From a virus, in the IMG/VR virus record IMGVR_UViG_3300042868_002254, positions 1 to 36,218 of that record: a stretch of 36,218 nt of DNA, one strand, 5' to 3'. Shown piece by piece: positions 6,730 to 16,144 of the stretch. Below the pieces are notes generated by a model. The model saw nothing but the letters and a program-made list of their open reading frames with translations, had not been told where the DNA came from and did no database searches. Within the stretch, counting starts at the first letter, position 1; each line of letters begins with the position of its first letter. Both the position numbers and the translations under genes were made by a program.

Positions 6730-8349
6730 ATGTATAACAATCGTGATTTACTAAAACGCAATGTAGTATACGACAACATCTATTTGCAGATGCTATCGTA
6801 TCAATACGCCTATCTTGGCGGCATTACATTTAAGCAAGCTGTTCGCAAGAAAAGACCTAGTGAAGATAGCACACTCTATCTTGACTTAGTAGCTAACACA
6901 GTAGCACAGCCTATCTGTCGTTACATTGTTGACACTATCAATGATGTATTGTTTGAGCCAGGCATCAAACGCAATTTACAATTCTGTACACCACAGGGTA
7001 AACATATCGCTCCTGAGAATAATGAATGGATCGATTTGTTTCAATTAGATGCCGACTTAACTAATCGTAGTATGAATGGCTTTATGGAAGGTGTAGGAGA
7101 TTTAACAAGTATATTTGGGCATTGTTGGGTCGCAGTCGATATGCCCCAAGCAACAGAAGGGAATCTTGGCAGACCTTATGTGTGTGCCATTAGCCCATTG
7201 GATGTATGGGACTGGGAGTTCGACTACTACGGTGGTCGACCACTGCTCAAATATGTTAAAATCAAAGAGATGGAAGAAGCAGATTGTTACTACATCAAGT
7301 GCTATCATTTAGGCGATGCAACAACTCCATCACGTTGGGAAAGCTATGAAGTACAAAAAGGTCCTGGTAAAGAAAATCAACCGGCAGAGAAAATAGGCGA
7401 AGGAACATATCCACCTGGTATGAGTGTACCTGTATTCATTGCATATGGTCGCAGAGATCCTAGAACAATGGAATGTGGCGTAAGTGATATTGATAGTGCA
7501 AGTGACGCACAAAAAGAATATTATAAATTAGAATGTGAAAAATATACAGCATTACAGTTTGCTCACACAATCATTCGTGCAGATAAAGGCATTAGTGTTC
7601 CAGTACACGCAGGTGCTATTGTTCGTGCTAATGAAGGACAGATTGAAGCTATCGCAGTTGACACTGGTGATGTAGATGCAATCATTAAAGCACAAGATAA
7701 CATATTAGAACAGATAGAAGCATTGACTGGATTAGGTGGCTTACGCACAAGTAAGAACCAAATTGCGTCAGGTGTCGCTATCATTGAAGAACGCAAACAA
7801 CTACACAGAACTGCTAAAGCTAAAGCACGATTGATGGAAGTCACAGAAGAAATGATTTACACTTATGCCGCACGTTTTATGGATCAACGTTGGGCTGGTG
7901 AAGTGCATTACAATACTGACTATGAAGCACACGATACAAACTATCGTATGGCATTGATTAAGTCTGCTAATGAGTTAGCTGGTGAGAATGAAATCGTTAA
8001 GTCATTGATTACAAAAGAAATCATTGCATTACTATCACCTGCCGAAGACATACCAGAATACGAACAAGTCTACATCAATACTATTCCATCTAGTGAACTA
8101 AAAACATTGATGCAAGAAAACAATGACCAAGTATTAAGCAGAGATTTAGAACCTAGTATGATACCAGAACACGAACAGTATGGTGAAGAAGATGGTAAAG
8201 AACAAGCTGAATATGATAACGAAAATGGAGAATCAGACAACACAAGTATATTAGGTGGTGCTGGAACTCCAGTAACAGACGTAGGATTAACCTACTATCC
8301 AAATCAAGTAGCACCTGCATTATTGCTAGGTGGTACTGCAGGTAGATAA
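6730..8349 (+). CDS. Portal protein
   Basis: 539 aa, the usual portal size and place, directly after terminase. It forms the dodecameric ring for DNA passage. The central part (GHCWVAVDMPQ...ISPLDVWDWEF...YEVQKGPG) and the long helical region with GVAIIEERKQLHRTAKAKARLMEV are typical of siphovirus portals. The C-terminus is acidic and low complexity (residues about 480-515), then GGAGTPVTDVG. Translated after a leader from the late-promoter-like box at 6669. Identity rests on synteny plus these patterns. Confidence 0.8.
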   Translation: MYNNRDLLKRNVVYDNIYLQMLSYQYAYLGGITFKQAVRKKRPSEDSTLYLDLVANTVAQPICRYIVDTINDVLFEPGIKRNLQFCTPQGKHIAPENNEWIDLFQLDADLTNRSMNGFMEGVGDLTSIFGHCWVAVDMPQATEGNLGRPYVCAISPLDVWDWEFDYYGGRPLLKYVKIKEMEEADCYYIKCYHLGDATTPSRWESYEVQKGPGKENQPAEKIGEGTYPPGMSVPVFIAYGRRDPRTMECGVSDIDSASDAQKEYYKLECEKYTALQFAHTIIRADKGISVPVHAGAIVRANEGQIEAIAVDTGDVDAIIKAQDNILEQIEALTGLGGLRTSKNQIASGVAIIEERKQLHRTAKAKARLMEVTEEMIYTYAARFMDQRWAGEVHYNTDYEAHDTNYRMALIKSANELAGENEIVKSLITKEIIALLSPAEDIPEYEQVYINTIPSSELKTLMQENNDQVLSRDLEPSMIPEHEQYGEEDGKEQAEYDNENGESDNTSILGGAGTPVTDVGLTYYPNQVAPALLLGGTAGR

Positions 8350-8370
8350 AACTACCTATAAACTAATTGT

Positions 8371-8384
8371 AATAAATACAATAC
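8371..8384 (+). promoter_or_regulatory. Late-promoter-like box AATAAATACAATAC before scaffold
   Basis: Core ATAAATAC at 8372-8379 in the 71-bp gap between portal and scaffold genes. The leader would be about 35 nt and ends in an AGGAAAA ribosome site before ATG 8421. Confidence 0.65.
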
Positions 8385-8420
8385 AAACTCGGTGATAACG
8401 TAAAATCAGGAAAAAATTAA

Positions 8421-9197
8421 ATGGATCAAAAATCTTTCGTTGGCAACGACAGCCAGACTAATGCAAACCAGTCAGCCCCAGGGCAAGAAGGTGGCGAAGA
8501 ACAGGTAAATCCTGGTGCTATTCGTAAGAGTACTACACAAAGTTTATTGACTGCACTTAGCAATGCTAGTGGCACGAACTTTACCAGTGTAGAAGATGCT
8601 CTTGCTTATGTTGCTAGAACATCTGCTCAACAACTCGGTGGCAACGTACAGCCAGTGGAACAACCAAAAGTACAGCAAAGTTCAGGACGTGTAACAACTA
8701 ACGACTTGCACGAACGTTTCAATGAACTATCACAAAATCTTGCTCGTAAAGAGCAAGCATTGCGTGAGAAGGAACTTGATAGTGATATTCAGCGAGCAAT
8801 GGGTGACAAGTTTGATACTGACTTACTTGATTATGCATTGAATAAAGTTAAAAACAATATTCAATGGAACGATGATGGCACATATGCTATCGTCAATCAA
8901 AAGGGTCAAGAACGTTATGGTAGTGATGGTATGCCACTTACAATCCAGGGATTGGTAACAGAAGTAGCTCAGGGTAATCCTAAGTTATTAAGACAGAGCA
9001 ATTCCAATTCTGGATCAGGTTTAAGACCTGGACAAGGTAGTTTTACTGGTGCGTTAGAAGAAACCATACCAGACTATTCACGTGATCCTGCCGCATTCAA
9101 TGCGTGGGCTAACAAGAATGGTTTAGGTAAAGGTGTCGGACTGAAAGGTCTAGGCGTATCAGCAACAGTATCTAATTCAAGTCGAAAAGTGCTCTGA
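8421..9197 (+). CDS. Capsid scaffold-like protein
   Basis: 258 aa, placed between portal and capsid. The N-terminal third is polar, Gln/Asn/Ser-rich and probably disordered (SQTNANQSAPGQEGGEEQ). The middle is a charged helical coiled-coil segment (HERFNELSQNLARKEQALRE), as in scaffolding proteins that guide prohead assembly and then leave or are cleaved. The C-terminus is Gly/Ser-rich. No protease motif is visible. Its own late-promoter-like box precedes it, which would allow the high expression scaffolds need. Confidence 0.65.
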   Translation: MDQKSFVGNDSQTNANQSAPGQEGGEEQVNPGAIRKSTTQSLLTALSNASGTNFTSVEDALAYVARTSAQQLGGNVQPVEQPKVQQSSGRVTTNDLHERFNELSQNLARKEQALREKELDSDIQRAMGDKFDTDLLDYALNKVKNNIQWNDDGTYAIVNQKGQERYGSDGMPLTIQGLVTEVAQGNPKLLRQSNSNSGSGLRPGQGSFTGALEETIPDYSRDPAAFNAWANKNGLGKGVGLKGLGVSATVSNSSRKVL

Positions 9198-9226
9198 GCC
9201 AACAAAATTTAATTTAAGGAATAATT

Positions 9227-10270
9227 ATGGCATACGTATTAGGCGGCCCAAATAACGAGGGCGATGGTTTTACAACAGCGATTTCAAATTTCGCATTACG
9301 TGCTATGCACGAATCAAATGGTCTAGTTAACTTTACTAACGTGGTTGCACCTACACAAGGTCAAACATTTTTAGTACCTAACTTTGCACCAATCACATAT
9401 CAGGATTACAATGCTAACGGCACTGGCGGCACATTTGGTGCTGGTAATGCTGTTGTACAGAATCCTTCATTAGGTCAAGGTACAATTACAGCAACTCCTG
9501 CAGTTGCACAAACAGCGTTTGATATCTTCTACGGCTGGACAACAAGCTTCACATTGGCTGCAACGCTAGGTGCTGAACTTGGTGAGTCATTTGCTGAGAA
9601 GGTAGACCAACGTGTTACACTAGCTTTCCAAAGCTTTAAAGCAACACCTGGTAATACAAACTATCCAACAAGTGCTGACGGTTTCACACGTGTCTTGCAA
9701 TTAGGTGCTATGGAACTTGCAGAGTCTGGTACTACGGTAACTCCAGCTGCCGGTGGTACAGAAGGCTTCAGCGCCGCATCAGTACTTGACTTAGTTCGTT
9801 TAGTTAAGCAGAATTTCAAAGTAGCTCGTATGCCTGGCACACCAGTTATCGTTTTAGATAGTAATGGTGCGGCAGAAGGTTCAGTTGCAGGTCAAACAGG
9901 TTCTAGTTTGAATCGTTTGTTAGCTGAACTAACAGGCGGTGCAGTATCACAATCTGGTGGTTCTAACCTATCTGCTCTTGGTAATGAATTACTAACAACA
10001 GGTCGTATTGAAAGTGTTTATGGATGTATGATTATGTTCACAACATTCTTAACTACTGCTAATCGTACATTCTTAGGTTCTGGTCCATTTAGTTGCTTGA
10101 TCGGTGCTTACTTCGGTGACAGTGCTTTGTTCACTGTTATGAAAGAAGGCTTGCAACTTAAAACTGGTGAGATCCCAGGTGGATTGCAAATTTGGTTGAC
10201 TGGTGTCGGCTACTTCGGTAGTGGCGTTGGTGACTTGCGTAGAGGCGGAGCTATTAACATTCAGCAGTAA
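9227..10270 (+). CDS. Major capsid protein
   Basis: 347 aa with the composition of an HK97-fold shell protein: Gly/Ala/Thr-rich, few cysteines, and the pattern TNVVAPTQGQTFLVPNF...WTTSFTLAATLGAELGESFAEKVDQRV early, then a long domain with FLGSGPFSCLIGAYFG near the end. It follows the scaffold and precedes the connectors, as expected. A strong AAGGAA site lies ahead of ATG 9227. I cannot name the family with certainty; the assignment combines size, composition and synteny. Confidence 0.75.
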   Translation: MAYVLGGPNNEGDGFTTAISNFALRAMHESNGLVNFTNVVAPTQGQTFLVPNFAPITYQDYNANGTGGTFGAGNAVVQNPSLGQGTITATPAVAQTAFDIFYGWTTSFTLAATLGAELGESFAEKVDQRVTLAFQSFKATPGNTNYPTSADGFTRVLQLGAMELAESGTTVTPAAGGTEGFSAASVLDLVRLVKQNFKVARMPGTPVIVLDSNGAAEGSVAGQTGSSLNRLLAELTGGAVSQSGGSNLSALGNELLTTGRIESVYGCMIMFTTFLTTANRTFLGSGPFSCLIGAYFGDSALFTVMKEGLQLKTGEIPGGLQIWLTGVGYFGSGVGDLRRGGAINIQQ

Positions 10271-10298
10271 ATCGAATTAAGTCTAGGAATAATATAAT

Positions 10299-10826
10299 AT
10301 GTCAGTACCATATCAACGAATATCAAATGCAACAGTAGAGGACATACAGTTCTACGATCCGGCAGCGGAGCGTAGGGCTAGTGCTCTCAATGTTGATTGG
10401 GCTCCATACTTTAAAGTCGGTTCACAAGAGTGGCTGTATAAGTTGGAGTTCGGATGGTGGCAGAAATACTGCGACACGGTGTTAGGTGCTTACTATTATG
10501 CTAATCTGCCAGACGGTCAGTTGATTTCAAGTTTCAATCCAAGTCTACTCATTAAGAGTGACCAAACATTAATTCGCTTAGACACATTCGGTGCGATACT
10601 AGTTTTCTATGAAAGTTTAGTAACCGATGTGTCTAATATGAATGAGGTTGATGTTCAGAATTATGAATTCGCTAAAAAGCGATGTGAAGATGAATGGACA
10701 AAAGCGTTGCAGTTGATGAATTTCTATGATTTATATCAAGATAATCCTCAAGGCCCAACGACAAAACTTGAAGAAAATTGGACTGCTGACGTTGATTATT
10801 TCAACGGAGATAGGAGATATTTCTAA
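10299..10826 (+). CDS. Head-tail connector-like protein
   Basis: 175 aa, rich in aromatic residues (WWQKYCDTVLGAYYYANLP) and immediately after the capsid gene, the slot of the gp6/gp15-type adaptor that docks under the portal. No defining motif is visible. It couples to the next gene through a TAATG overlap, so the two products are probably made together. Function is inferred from order. Confidence 0.5.
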   Translation: MSVPYQRISNATVEDIQFYDPAAERRASALNVDWAPYFKVGSQEWLYKLEFGWWQKYCDTVLGAYYYANLPDGQLISSFNPSLLIKSDQTLIRLDTFGAILVFYESLVTDVSNMNEVDVQNYEFAKKRCEDEWTKALQLMNFYDLYQDNPQGPTTKLEENWTADVDYFNGDRRYF

Positions 10827-11272
10827 TGGCTACAACTTACTTTACAACCAATGGTCCTACAGTTTCTCAAATGGAAATTATGGAATCATTGCGTTTAACT
10901 ATACCATCATCTTGGAACATTCCGATCTATGACGAATTTCCTAGTGATATCAGTATGGTTAGATTTGGTTTGTATGTAAGTAATGTTATTACTAGTGAAA
11001 GAAGTGTTAATCAATTGGGTATACAATATTGTGGATCAATCTACAATGGTGTTGATACATTTACAATTAACTATGTTTCATTTCAACAAGACCCTTACGA
11101 ATCACAAGTTTGTAACATTGTTGGAGATTTAGTAACTGAGTCAGTTAACGGAACGCAATTGATGGATGGGTACTTTGAAAGAACTTATTCACAGGATCTA
11201 TCATATGGTCCTACAAGAGCGGCAATACACACCTGGACTTTTCAATTAACAAGATTAGAATTTAATACATAA
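10826..11272 (+). CDS. Neck or tail-terminator protein
   Basis: 148 aa, starting in the TAATG overlap with the connector gene. The MEIMESLRLTIPSSWNIPIYDEFPSD opening, split here into a helix and a strand, followed by beta-rich sequence, resembles tail-completion proteins (gpU-like) that cap the tail tube. It sits between the connector and the major tail protein, where such proteins are encoded. Weak sequence evidence; mostly context. Confidence 0.5.
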   Translation: MATTYFTTNGPTVSQMEIMESLRLTIPSSWNIPIYDEFPSDISMVRFGLYVSNVITSERSVNQLGIQYCGSIYNGVDTFTINYVSFQQDPYESQVCNIVGDLVTESVNGTQLMDGYFERTYSQDLSYGPTRAAIHTWTFQLTRLEFNT

Positions 11273-11295
11273 CGCCAACATACAAGGAGACTAAA

Positions 11296-11796
11296 ATGGC
11301 AAGAATTACAGTTAACACATCAGGTACTCAACCAACAATGTTGGTAAGTACAGACCTCATTAGCAACAGTGCTAACTGGGGCAACATAGCAAACACATTA
11401 TCAGTTACTTGTTTACAGGACGTAACAATCACAAACTCTACTGGAGTATACTCATACATCGATTTCTGTAGTACAGATATGTATAAGTTAACAACACCAG
11501 CAGACAATGAGATTTCTGTAAATATGGTTATCGATGGTGAAGTTTTCTTTGGTAACGCAAATGCTACTGCAAACAGTGCTGCCTTCTATGGCATCAGTGA
11601 TTTGAGTATCAACAAGATACCATTGCAATTCAAAATGGTAATCAATGGCGGTAATGCTACTGCTAACGCTTACTACTACGCTGGTCAAGGATTTATTTCT
11701 TCACTAGCACCAACAGCAAGTCCTGATGCACCTGTATGGGTGACACCAATGACATTAGCTGTCAATGGTTCTATGGTTTCAAACCAGAACCCTTAA
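11296..11796 (+). CDS. Major tail (tube) protein
   Basis: 166 aa, beta-rich and Thr/Asn/Ala-rich, behind a strong AAGGAGA ribosome site. Directly followed by a strong intrinsic terminator, which fits a highly expressed last gene of the head/tube transcript. It is upstream of the chaperone pair and tape measure, the standard place of the tube subunit. No specific tube motif is recognised, so the call is from synteny, size and composition. Confidence 0.6.
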   Translation: MARITVNTSGTQPTMLVSTDLISNSANWGNIANTLSVTCLQDVTITNSTGVYSYIDFCSTDMYKLTTPADNEISVNMVIDGEVFFGNANATANSAAFYGISDLSINKIPLQFKMVINGGNATANAYYYAGQGFISSLAPTASPDAPVWVTPMTLAVNGSMVSNQNP

Positions 11797-11818
11797 TCTC
11801 AATATAGATGGGAAGACT

Positions 11819-11847
11819 GGGGATACTCTAAAGGTATCCCCTTTTTT
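11819..11847 (+). terminator. Intrinsic terminator after the major tail protein
   Basis: Perfect 8-bp stem GGGGATAC / GTATCCCC (11819-11826 with 11834-11841), 7-nt loop and a run of six T. It separates the abundant head/tube genes from the tail-assembly genes. Confidence 0.9.
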
Positions 11848-11861
11848 AATAAGGAAAACAA

Positions 11862-12050
11862 ATGACACAACAAGAACAAGTATGGTATAAAACCAATGAA
11901 GAAAAATTGCGTAGTCTTATTGCAGATGAAGCAAAGATGATGCCTATGCTAGACAATATGCAGGCAACAATCAAACAACTAAAAGCAAAACAAGCATTTC
12001 GTTTAGCACTTCTAAATCAACTATTAGAAGAACTAACAGAACACGAATAA
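11862..12050 (+). CDS. Small coiled-coil protein, 62 aa
   Basis: Helical over its full length (LRSLIADEAKMMPMLDNM, then KQAFRLALLNQLLEELTEHE) with heptad-like spacing. Lies between the terminator and the chaperone gene, with an AAGGAAA ribosome site. Its stop codon overlaps the late-promoter-like box at 12047. A small tail-assembly or structural accessory is possible; no family recognised. Confidence 0.6.
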   Translation: MTQQEQVWYKTNEEKLRSLIADEAKMMPMLDNMQATIKQLKAKQAFRLALLNQLLEELTEHE

Positions 12051-12059
12051 ATACATTAC
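12047..12059 (+). promoter_or_regulatory. Late-promoter-like box ATAAATACATTAC before the tail chaperone
   Basis: Core 12047-12054; it contains the TAA stop of the preceding gene. The ATG at 12082 is about 25 nt downstream with an AAAGGA site between. Confidence 0.65.
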
Positions 12060-12081
12060 AATAATTTAAAGGATATAACAA

Positions 12082-12378
12082 ATGAAACTCTCACAGCTTA
12101 CAGCAAAACCCCAACTAATAGACGTTCACTTAGATGACGAAGAAACCATTAAAGAATTCGGTGAAGCAATCGAATTTTGGACTTGGGATCGTCAACCTAT
12201 GGATGTGTTTATGAAACTAGCAAACGCAAGTGGTAATGATACTAGTGGTATTATTAGTATTGTTCGCACGCTCATCCTTGATGAAAAAGGTAAAGAAATT
12301 CTTAAAGACGATGCTATGCTACCTACACACGTTTTAATGAAGGCTATTGGTAAGGTGACTGAGCTACTGGGAAAGTAA
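12082..12378 (+). CDS. Tail assembly chaperone, short form (gpG-like)
   Basis: 98 aa product of the unshifted frame. In lambda the gpG and gpGT proteins coat the tape measure during tail assembly in a fixed ratio set by ribosomal frameshifting. Here the short form ends in GKVTELLGK, and its last two sense codons lie in the slippery sequence. Acidic N-terminal half (VHLDDEETIKEFGEAIEF) and helical C-terminus are typical of this group. It has its own late-promoter-like box. Confidence 0.8.
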   Translation: MKLSQLTAKPQLIDVHLDDEETIKEFGEAIEFWTWDRQPMDVFMKLANASGNDTSGIISIVRTLILDEKGKEILKDDAMLPTHVLMKAIGKVTELLGK

Positions 12379-12632
12379 CTCAAGACAGTATTGATCCTAA
12401 GTCTGAAAAGATGAGTCTCATACTGACTATTGACGGACTAGGTAAGCGTTATGGAATGCTACCTAGTGAAGTGTTGAATAGAAGTAACACGTTCGATTTG
12501 TATATTATGGATGCGGCAATGACATTTGAAAATTATCATCACAAGAAGCAGATGAACAATGGCAGAGACCCAATCCCTGATTTTACAGAGACTGAATTGT
12601 TGACGCTACTGAATAAGAATAAGGAACAATAA
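12082..12632 (+). CDS. Tail assembly chaperone, -1 frameshift long form (gpGT-like)
   Basis: GGGAAAG at 12369-12375 is read as G GGA AAG in the short frame and is followed at once by the TAA stop. It is the same heptamer lambda uses for G/GT. A -1 slip gives GGG AAA GTA ACT..., and that frame stays open through 12411 to the stop at 12630-12632, so the fusion is about 183 aa. The added part includes a helical stretch (LYIMDAAMTFENYHHKK). The ATG at 12411 has no good ribosome site, so I take the downstream ORF as the T-like extension, not a separate gene. Confidence 0.88.
12369..12375 (+). promoter_or_regulatory. Programmed -1 frameshift slippery site GGGAAAG
   Basis: Phased X XXY YYZ-like heptamer with the zero-frame stop TAA directly 3' of it. 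Identical to the lambda G-T heptamer and in the matching gene position before the tape measure. Confidence 0.9.
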
Positions 12633-12916
12633 TGTCTGTAACAATAAAAGACAATATCACTAGTAGTTTGAAACGTATCAATAAGCAAATTAGTAATTTG
12701 CCTAAAGAAGCTTTTACTCAGTTTGTAAAAGATACACCTATACGTAGCGGAAATGCTAGAAGAAAAACTAGATTAAGTGGTAATAAGATTGTTGCCGGAT
12801 ATAACTACGCTCAAAAATTAGACGAAGGTTTTAGTAAGCAAGCCCCTGATGGTATGACTAAGCCAACAGAACAGTTTATTGAGAAGCGTATGGCAGAGAT
12901 ATTAAGAAAGAAATAA
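12632..12916 (+). CDS. Tail protein with HK97 gp10-like motif
   Basis: 94 aa. The run SGNARRKTRL...VAGYNYAQKLDEGFSKQAPDGM followed by PTEQFIEKRMAEIL matches the conserved core of phage tail-completion proteins of the HK97-gp10/minor-tail-Z type: a basic GNARR turn, then a YA.xLdeG strand, then APxGM. It starts in a TAATG overlap with the chaperone frame. Its place between chaperone and tape measure is less usual than beside the tail terminator, so the gene order is slightly rearranged. Confidence 0.65.
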   Translation: MSVTIKDNITSSLKRINKQISNLPKEAFTQFVKDTPIRSGNARRKTRLSGNKIVAGYNYAQKLDEGFSKQAPDGMTKPTEQFIEKRMAEILRKK

Positions 12917-12917
12917 A

Positions 12918-15437
12918 ATGGCAGATTTAAGTTACACACTTGACGTTAATGGCACACCTGCTGTTAACTCGTTAAAAAAAGTCGAAAAGCAAGTTAAATC
13001 CGTCAACGATAGTTTTTCAGAATTAAAGAAAGCAATCGCAGGTATTGCACTAACTAATCTTATAACTAGAACAATACAGTTTGCAGATGCGATACAAGAT
13101 GTTAGTGATGCAACTGGTATTGCAGTTGATAAGATTACTGGTTTTAGTAAAGCAGTAGCATTAAATGGTGGCAATGCAGATGACGCCAATACAGCATTAC
13201 TAAAGTTTAATGAAACAATTGGCAAAGCAGGTGATGGTGCAGTAGGAGCGCAAGCGGCTTTTGCTAGCATTGGTGTATCATTAACTGATTTAAGAACACT
13301 AAGTTCTGAAGATATATTTGTAAAGACACTAGATGGTATAGGTAAAGTTGGCGATCTTAGTGAGCAAGCAAGATTAAAGACAGAACTGTTTGGTAAGAGT
13401 TTACGTACAACTAGTTTAACTAAAGTAAGTGCAGAATTTGCACAAGCTACAAAAGATAGTCAGGGTTATGCGAATAGCATTAAAGAAGCCGCGCAATTAC
13501 AGAACACATTAGATACTGCTTTTAAGAGTCTACAGTCAAGCATTCTAAAAACAATTGAGCCATTTGCAAAGTTTGTTAATCAACTATCACCAGATCAAAT
13601 TAATAAGATTGTTGACTCTATTGTAAGAATAGGTGTTGCTCTAGGTAGTATAGCGGCTGCGGCTAAAGGTCTACAAATATTAGGAAGCATAGCGTTAGCT
13701 GTAACAGGTGCGTTTGCAACATTAGCCGCCGCAACCGCTGTACAAACATTTAGATTTGCTGCCTTCTATTATACTGTAAAGCAAGCACTACCAGTGTTTT
13801 CGACAGTTGGTAAAGCTATGGTACTAATAGGTACAGCAGGTGCCACACAGATAGGTACGTGGGTAGCATTGACTTCAAAGTTTCAAGGCTTCTTGTTTAT
13901 TCTTAAGCAAGTTGGTATTACCATTATGCTTTTTGCTACTAGGTTCTTACCTAAACTATTAGGACCTATAGGTATCATATATGGTGTATTTGAAGCAGTA
14001 AGATTAGTAATACAATCAGCGTTCAACGTTGACATTGTTGATGCATTCGTTAACGCTGTAAGTTCTGCATATGGCAAAGTAAAGCAATTCTTTGGTATGA
14101 AGGCAGATGGTGCGCCAGCGCAAGCTTCATATGATGAAACTGATAGACTAGCAAAAAGATATCCTGCGAAAAAGATGCCTGGTGAGAACAAAGAAGTTAC
14201 TAGTGGTATTGCTAAACAAATATCTGAAGCTGAAAAGATTACTGAAAGCTTTAAAGAACAAAACAGACAGACTAATATAAAATTAGCACTTGAAGCAAGT
14301 TTAGTAGGACTATCTGAGGATCAACGTGAAGTAATTCAAGGTATATACGACTTAGAAGAAAAGCGTATTGCCGCTGTTGGTCAACTACGAGATAAGCTAG
14401 ATAATTTAACTCCTGATGAAAAGAAGCTTGGACTAGCTAAAGAACTTAACGCACAAATTGAAGCAGTAAACAAAGAGTATGGTATACAGCAAGGCTTAGT
14501 TGTTTCTAACATTGAAAAACTACAAGCCGCTAAATCAATTGAGCAAGCACGTGTCAGTCAATTAGAATACATGACACAGCAGATGCAGAAACAGCAAGAG
14601 ATTGCTGGAGTCACTAGTGGCGTGTTCAGTAGTTTGCAGAAACAATTAGGCGATGCCGCATTTGCTAAAGAACAAAAGGGTCGATCAATATTTGACCAAC
14701 AAAAAGAACAAATAGAACGCAACATTAAGTTGTTAGAAACTGACATGGCAAATGCCATAACAGAAGCGTTTAGTACTGAAGATGGTATTGGCGATGTACA
14801 ACAATATGGTATAGAATTACAAAAAGTTTATGCATTAACAGAACAACTAAGACAAGCACAACTAGCAGAGATTGAGACTAGTCGTACATGGGCTACAGGT
14901 TGGTCGGATGCATTTGCTAATTACTTAGATAACGCAACTAATGCGTATAAGATTGCCGGCGAACAGTTCGCTGTGGTTACACAAGGTATGAACAGTGCTA
15001 TTGATAAGTTTGTTGATACAGGTAAAATGAGCTTTGGTGATTTTGCTACAAGTGTTATTAAAGACTTATTAAAGATTGAATTAAAAGCTCAAGCGGCAAT
15101 GGCAATGCAAGCGTTTAAAGGCGCGGGTGGTGCAGGCGGTATATTAAGTAGCATAGGAAGTTTATTCGGTGGCTTCTTTGCAGGTGGTGGTCAACCTCCA
15201 GTAGGTAAAGCAAGTATCGTAGGCGAGAATGGACCTGAGTTGTTTGTTCCTAAATCAAGTGGTACTATCGTACCTAATGGTGGTGGTATGGGAAGCACAG
15301 TAAATAACTATATCACAAACAATAACATATCAGCAGTAGATGGACAGAGTGTCGCTAAACTATTTGCTGACAATCGCAGAAGTTTATTAGGTGCTACACA
15401 ATTAGCACAAAAAGAATTACCATATGGTAACAGATAA
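12918..15437 (+). CDS. Tape measure protein
   Basis: 839 aa, the longest tail gene, sets tail length and is released into the host envelope. N-terminal helical part (about 1-215), a hydrophobic middle with several potential membrane segments (about 235-370), coiled coil (about 430-620), and the conserved C-terminal block FFAGGG...IVGENGPELFVPKSSGTIVPN seen in many siphovirus tape measures. At about 0.15 nm per residue it would specify a tail near 125 nm. Follows the frameshifted chaperone, as in lambda. No peptidase domain seen. Confidence 0.9.
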   Translation: MADLSYTLDVNGTPAVNSLKKVEKQVKSVNDSFSELKKAIAGIALTNLITRTIQFADAIQDVSDATGIAVDKITGFSKAVALNGGNADDANTALLKFNETIGKAGDGAVGAQAAFASIGVSLTDLRTLSSEDIFVKTLDGIGKVGDLSEQARLKTELFGKSLRTTSLTKVSAEFAQATKDSQGYANSIKEAAQLQNTLDTAFKSLQSSILKTIEPFAKFVNQLSPDQINKIVDSIVRIGVALGSIAAAAKGLQILGSIALAVTGAFATLAAATAVQTFRFAAFYYTVKQALPVFSTVGKAMVLIGTAGATQIGTWVALTSKFQGFLFILKQVGITIMLFATRFLPKLLGPIGIIYGVFEAVRLVIQSAFNVDIVDAFVNAVSSAYGKVKQFFGMKADGAPAQASYDETDRLAKRYPAKKMPGENKEVTSGIAKQISEAEKITESFKEQNRQTNIKLALEASLVGLSEDQREVIQGIYDLEEKRIAAVGQLRDKLDNLTPDEKKLGLAKELNAQIEAVNKEYGIQQGLVVSNIEKLQAAKSIEQARVSQLEYMTQQMQKQQEIAGVTSGVFSSLQKQLGDAAFAKEQKGRSIFDQQKEQIERNIKLLETDMANAITEAFSTEDGIGDVQQYGIELQKVYALTEQLRQAQLAEIETSRTWATGWSDAFANYLDNATNAYKIAGEQFAVVTQGMNSAIDKFVDTGKMSFGDFATSVIKDLLKIELKAQAAMAMQAFKGAGGAGGILSSIGSLFGGFFAGGGQPPVGKASIVGENGPELFVPKSSGTIVPNGGGMGSTVNNYITNNNISAVDGQSVAKLFADNRRSLLGATQLAQKELPYGNR

Positions 15438-15445
15438 GGAAATAT

Positions 15446-16144
15446 ATGGCAGGTTTGCAAACAATATTAAATTTTAGTAATAGCTTAGAAATCAATCGTA
15501 GAAAGATGGTTGGTATACAATACACACGTAACGAAATACCACGTGTTAGTTCTACTCCTACACTAAATCCCTGGCGTATGACATTAGAAGTGCCTAGTCG
15601 TTTTAAATATTATCAAGCACGTGACTTAATGGAAGCACTAGATACACTAGATAGAATTACACCTGAAATTATAACGTTCAGTAATCTTCCTGCATTAAAT
15701 TGGATCTTTAGATATCAAGGTGCAATGACTAGTGGACAAATTAATACAGTTACAGTAACTAGTTTTGTAGGTAATCAATTGACATTAAACGTCAGTGGTG
15801 TCACAATGGCAAGCACATCAGTGTTATTTCAGCCTAATGATTTAATACAGATTGGCTCATTAAATGAATATCCATATCCATTTACTAGTACAACGCAAGT
15901 GCTACGAGGTAGTGGTTCTACTGTTGTAGTTACGACAAACAGACCTAATATACTTACAGGCGTATTAACTGGTGAAGGTATTATTGTTGGTAACACTTGT
16001 CAGTTCAATATGTTCTGTCCTAATATGCCAACGTATATATTAAAGCCAGGTGGACAAGCAATGAGTGGCTCAACACTTATCAACAATGCTTACTTAGAAT
16101 TTAGTGATGCATTTGAATTATATGAATGGGTAGGAGACGCATAA
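15446..16144 (+). CDS. Minor/distal tail protein
   Basis: 232 aa, beta-rich. The opening (LEINRRKMVGIQYTRNEIPRV split over two strands) and the order tape measure - this gene - DUF2163-like gene - tail tip correspond to the distal tail or gpM/gpL-type proteins that cap the tube at the tip. It ends in a TAATG overlap with the next gene. Function inferred mostly from position. Confidence 0.55.
   Translation: MAGLQTILNFSNSLEINRRKMVGIQYTRNEIPRVSSTPTLNPWRMTLEVPSRFKYYQARDLMEALDTLDRITPEIITFSNLPALNWIFRYQGAMTSGQINTVTVTSFVGNQLTLNVSGVTMASTSVLFQPNDLIQIGSLNEYPYPFTSTTQVLRGSGSTVVVTTNRPNILTGVLTGEGIIVGNTCQFNMFCPNMPTYILKPGGQAMSGSTLINNAYLEFSDAFELYEWVGDA

Noticed and set aside
12411-12632. Independent gene starting at ATG 12411
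   Set aside because: The frame is open from 12363, the slippery GGGAAAG with adjacent stop lies upstream, and there is no ribosome site before 12411; it is better read as the frameshift extension.
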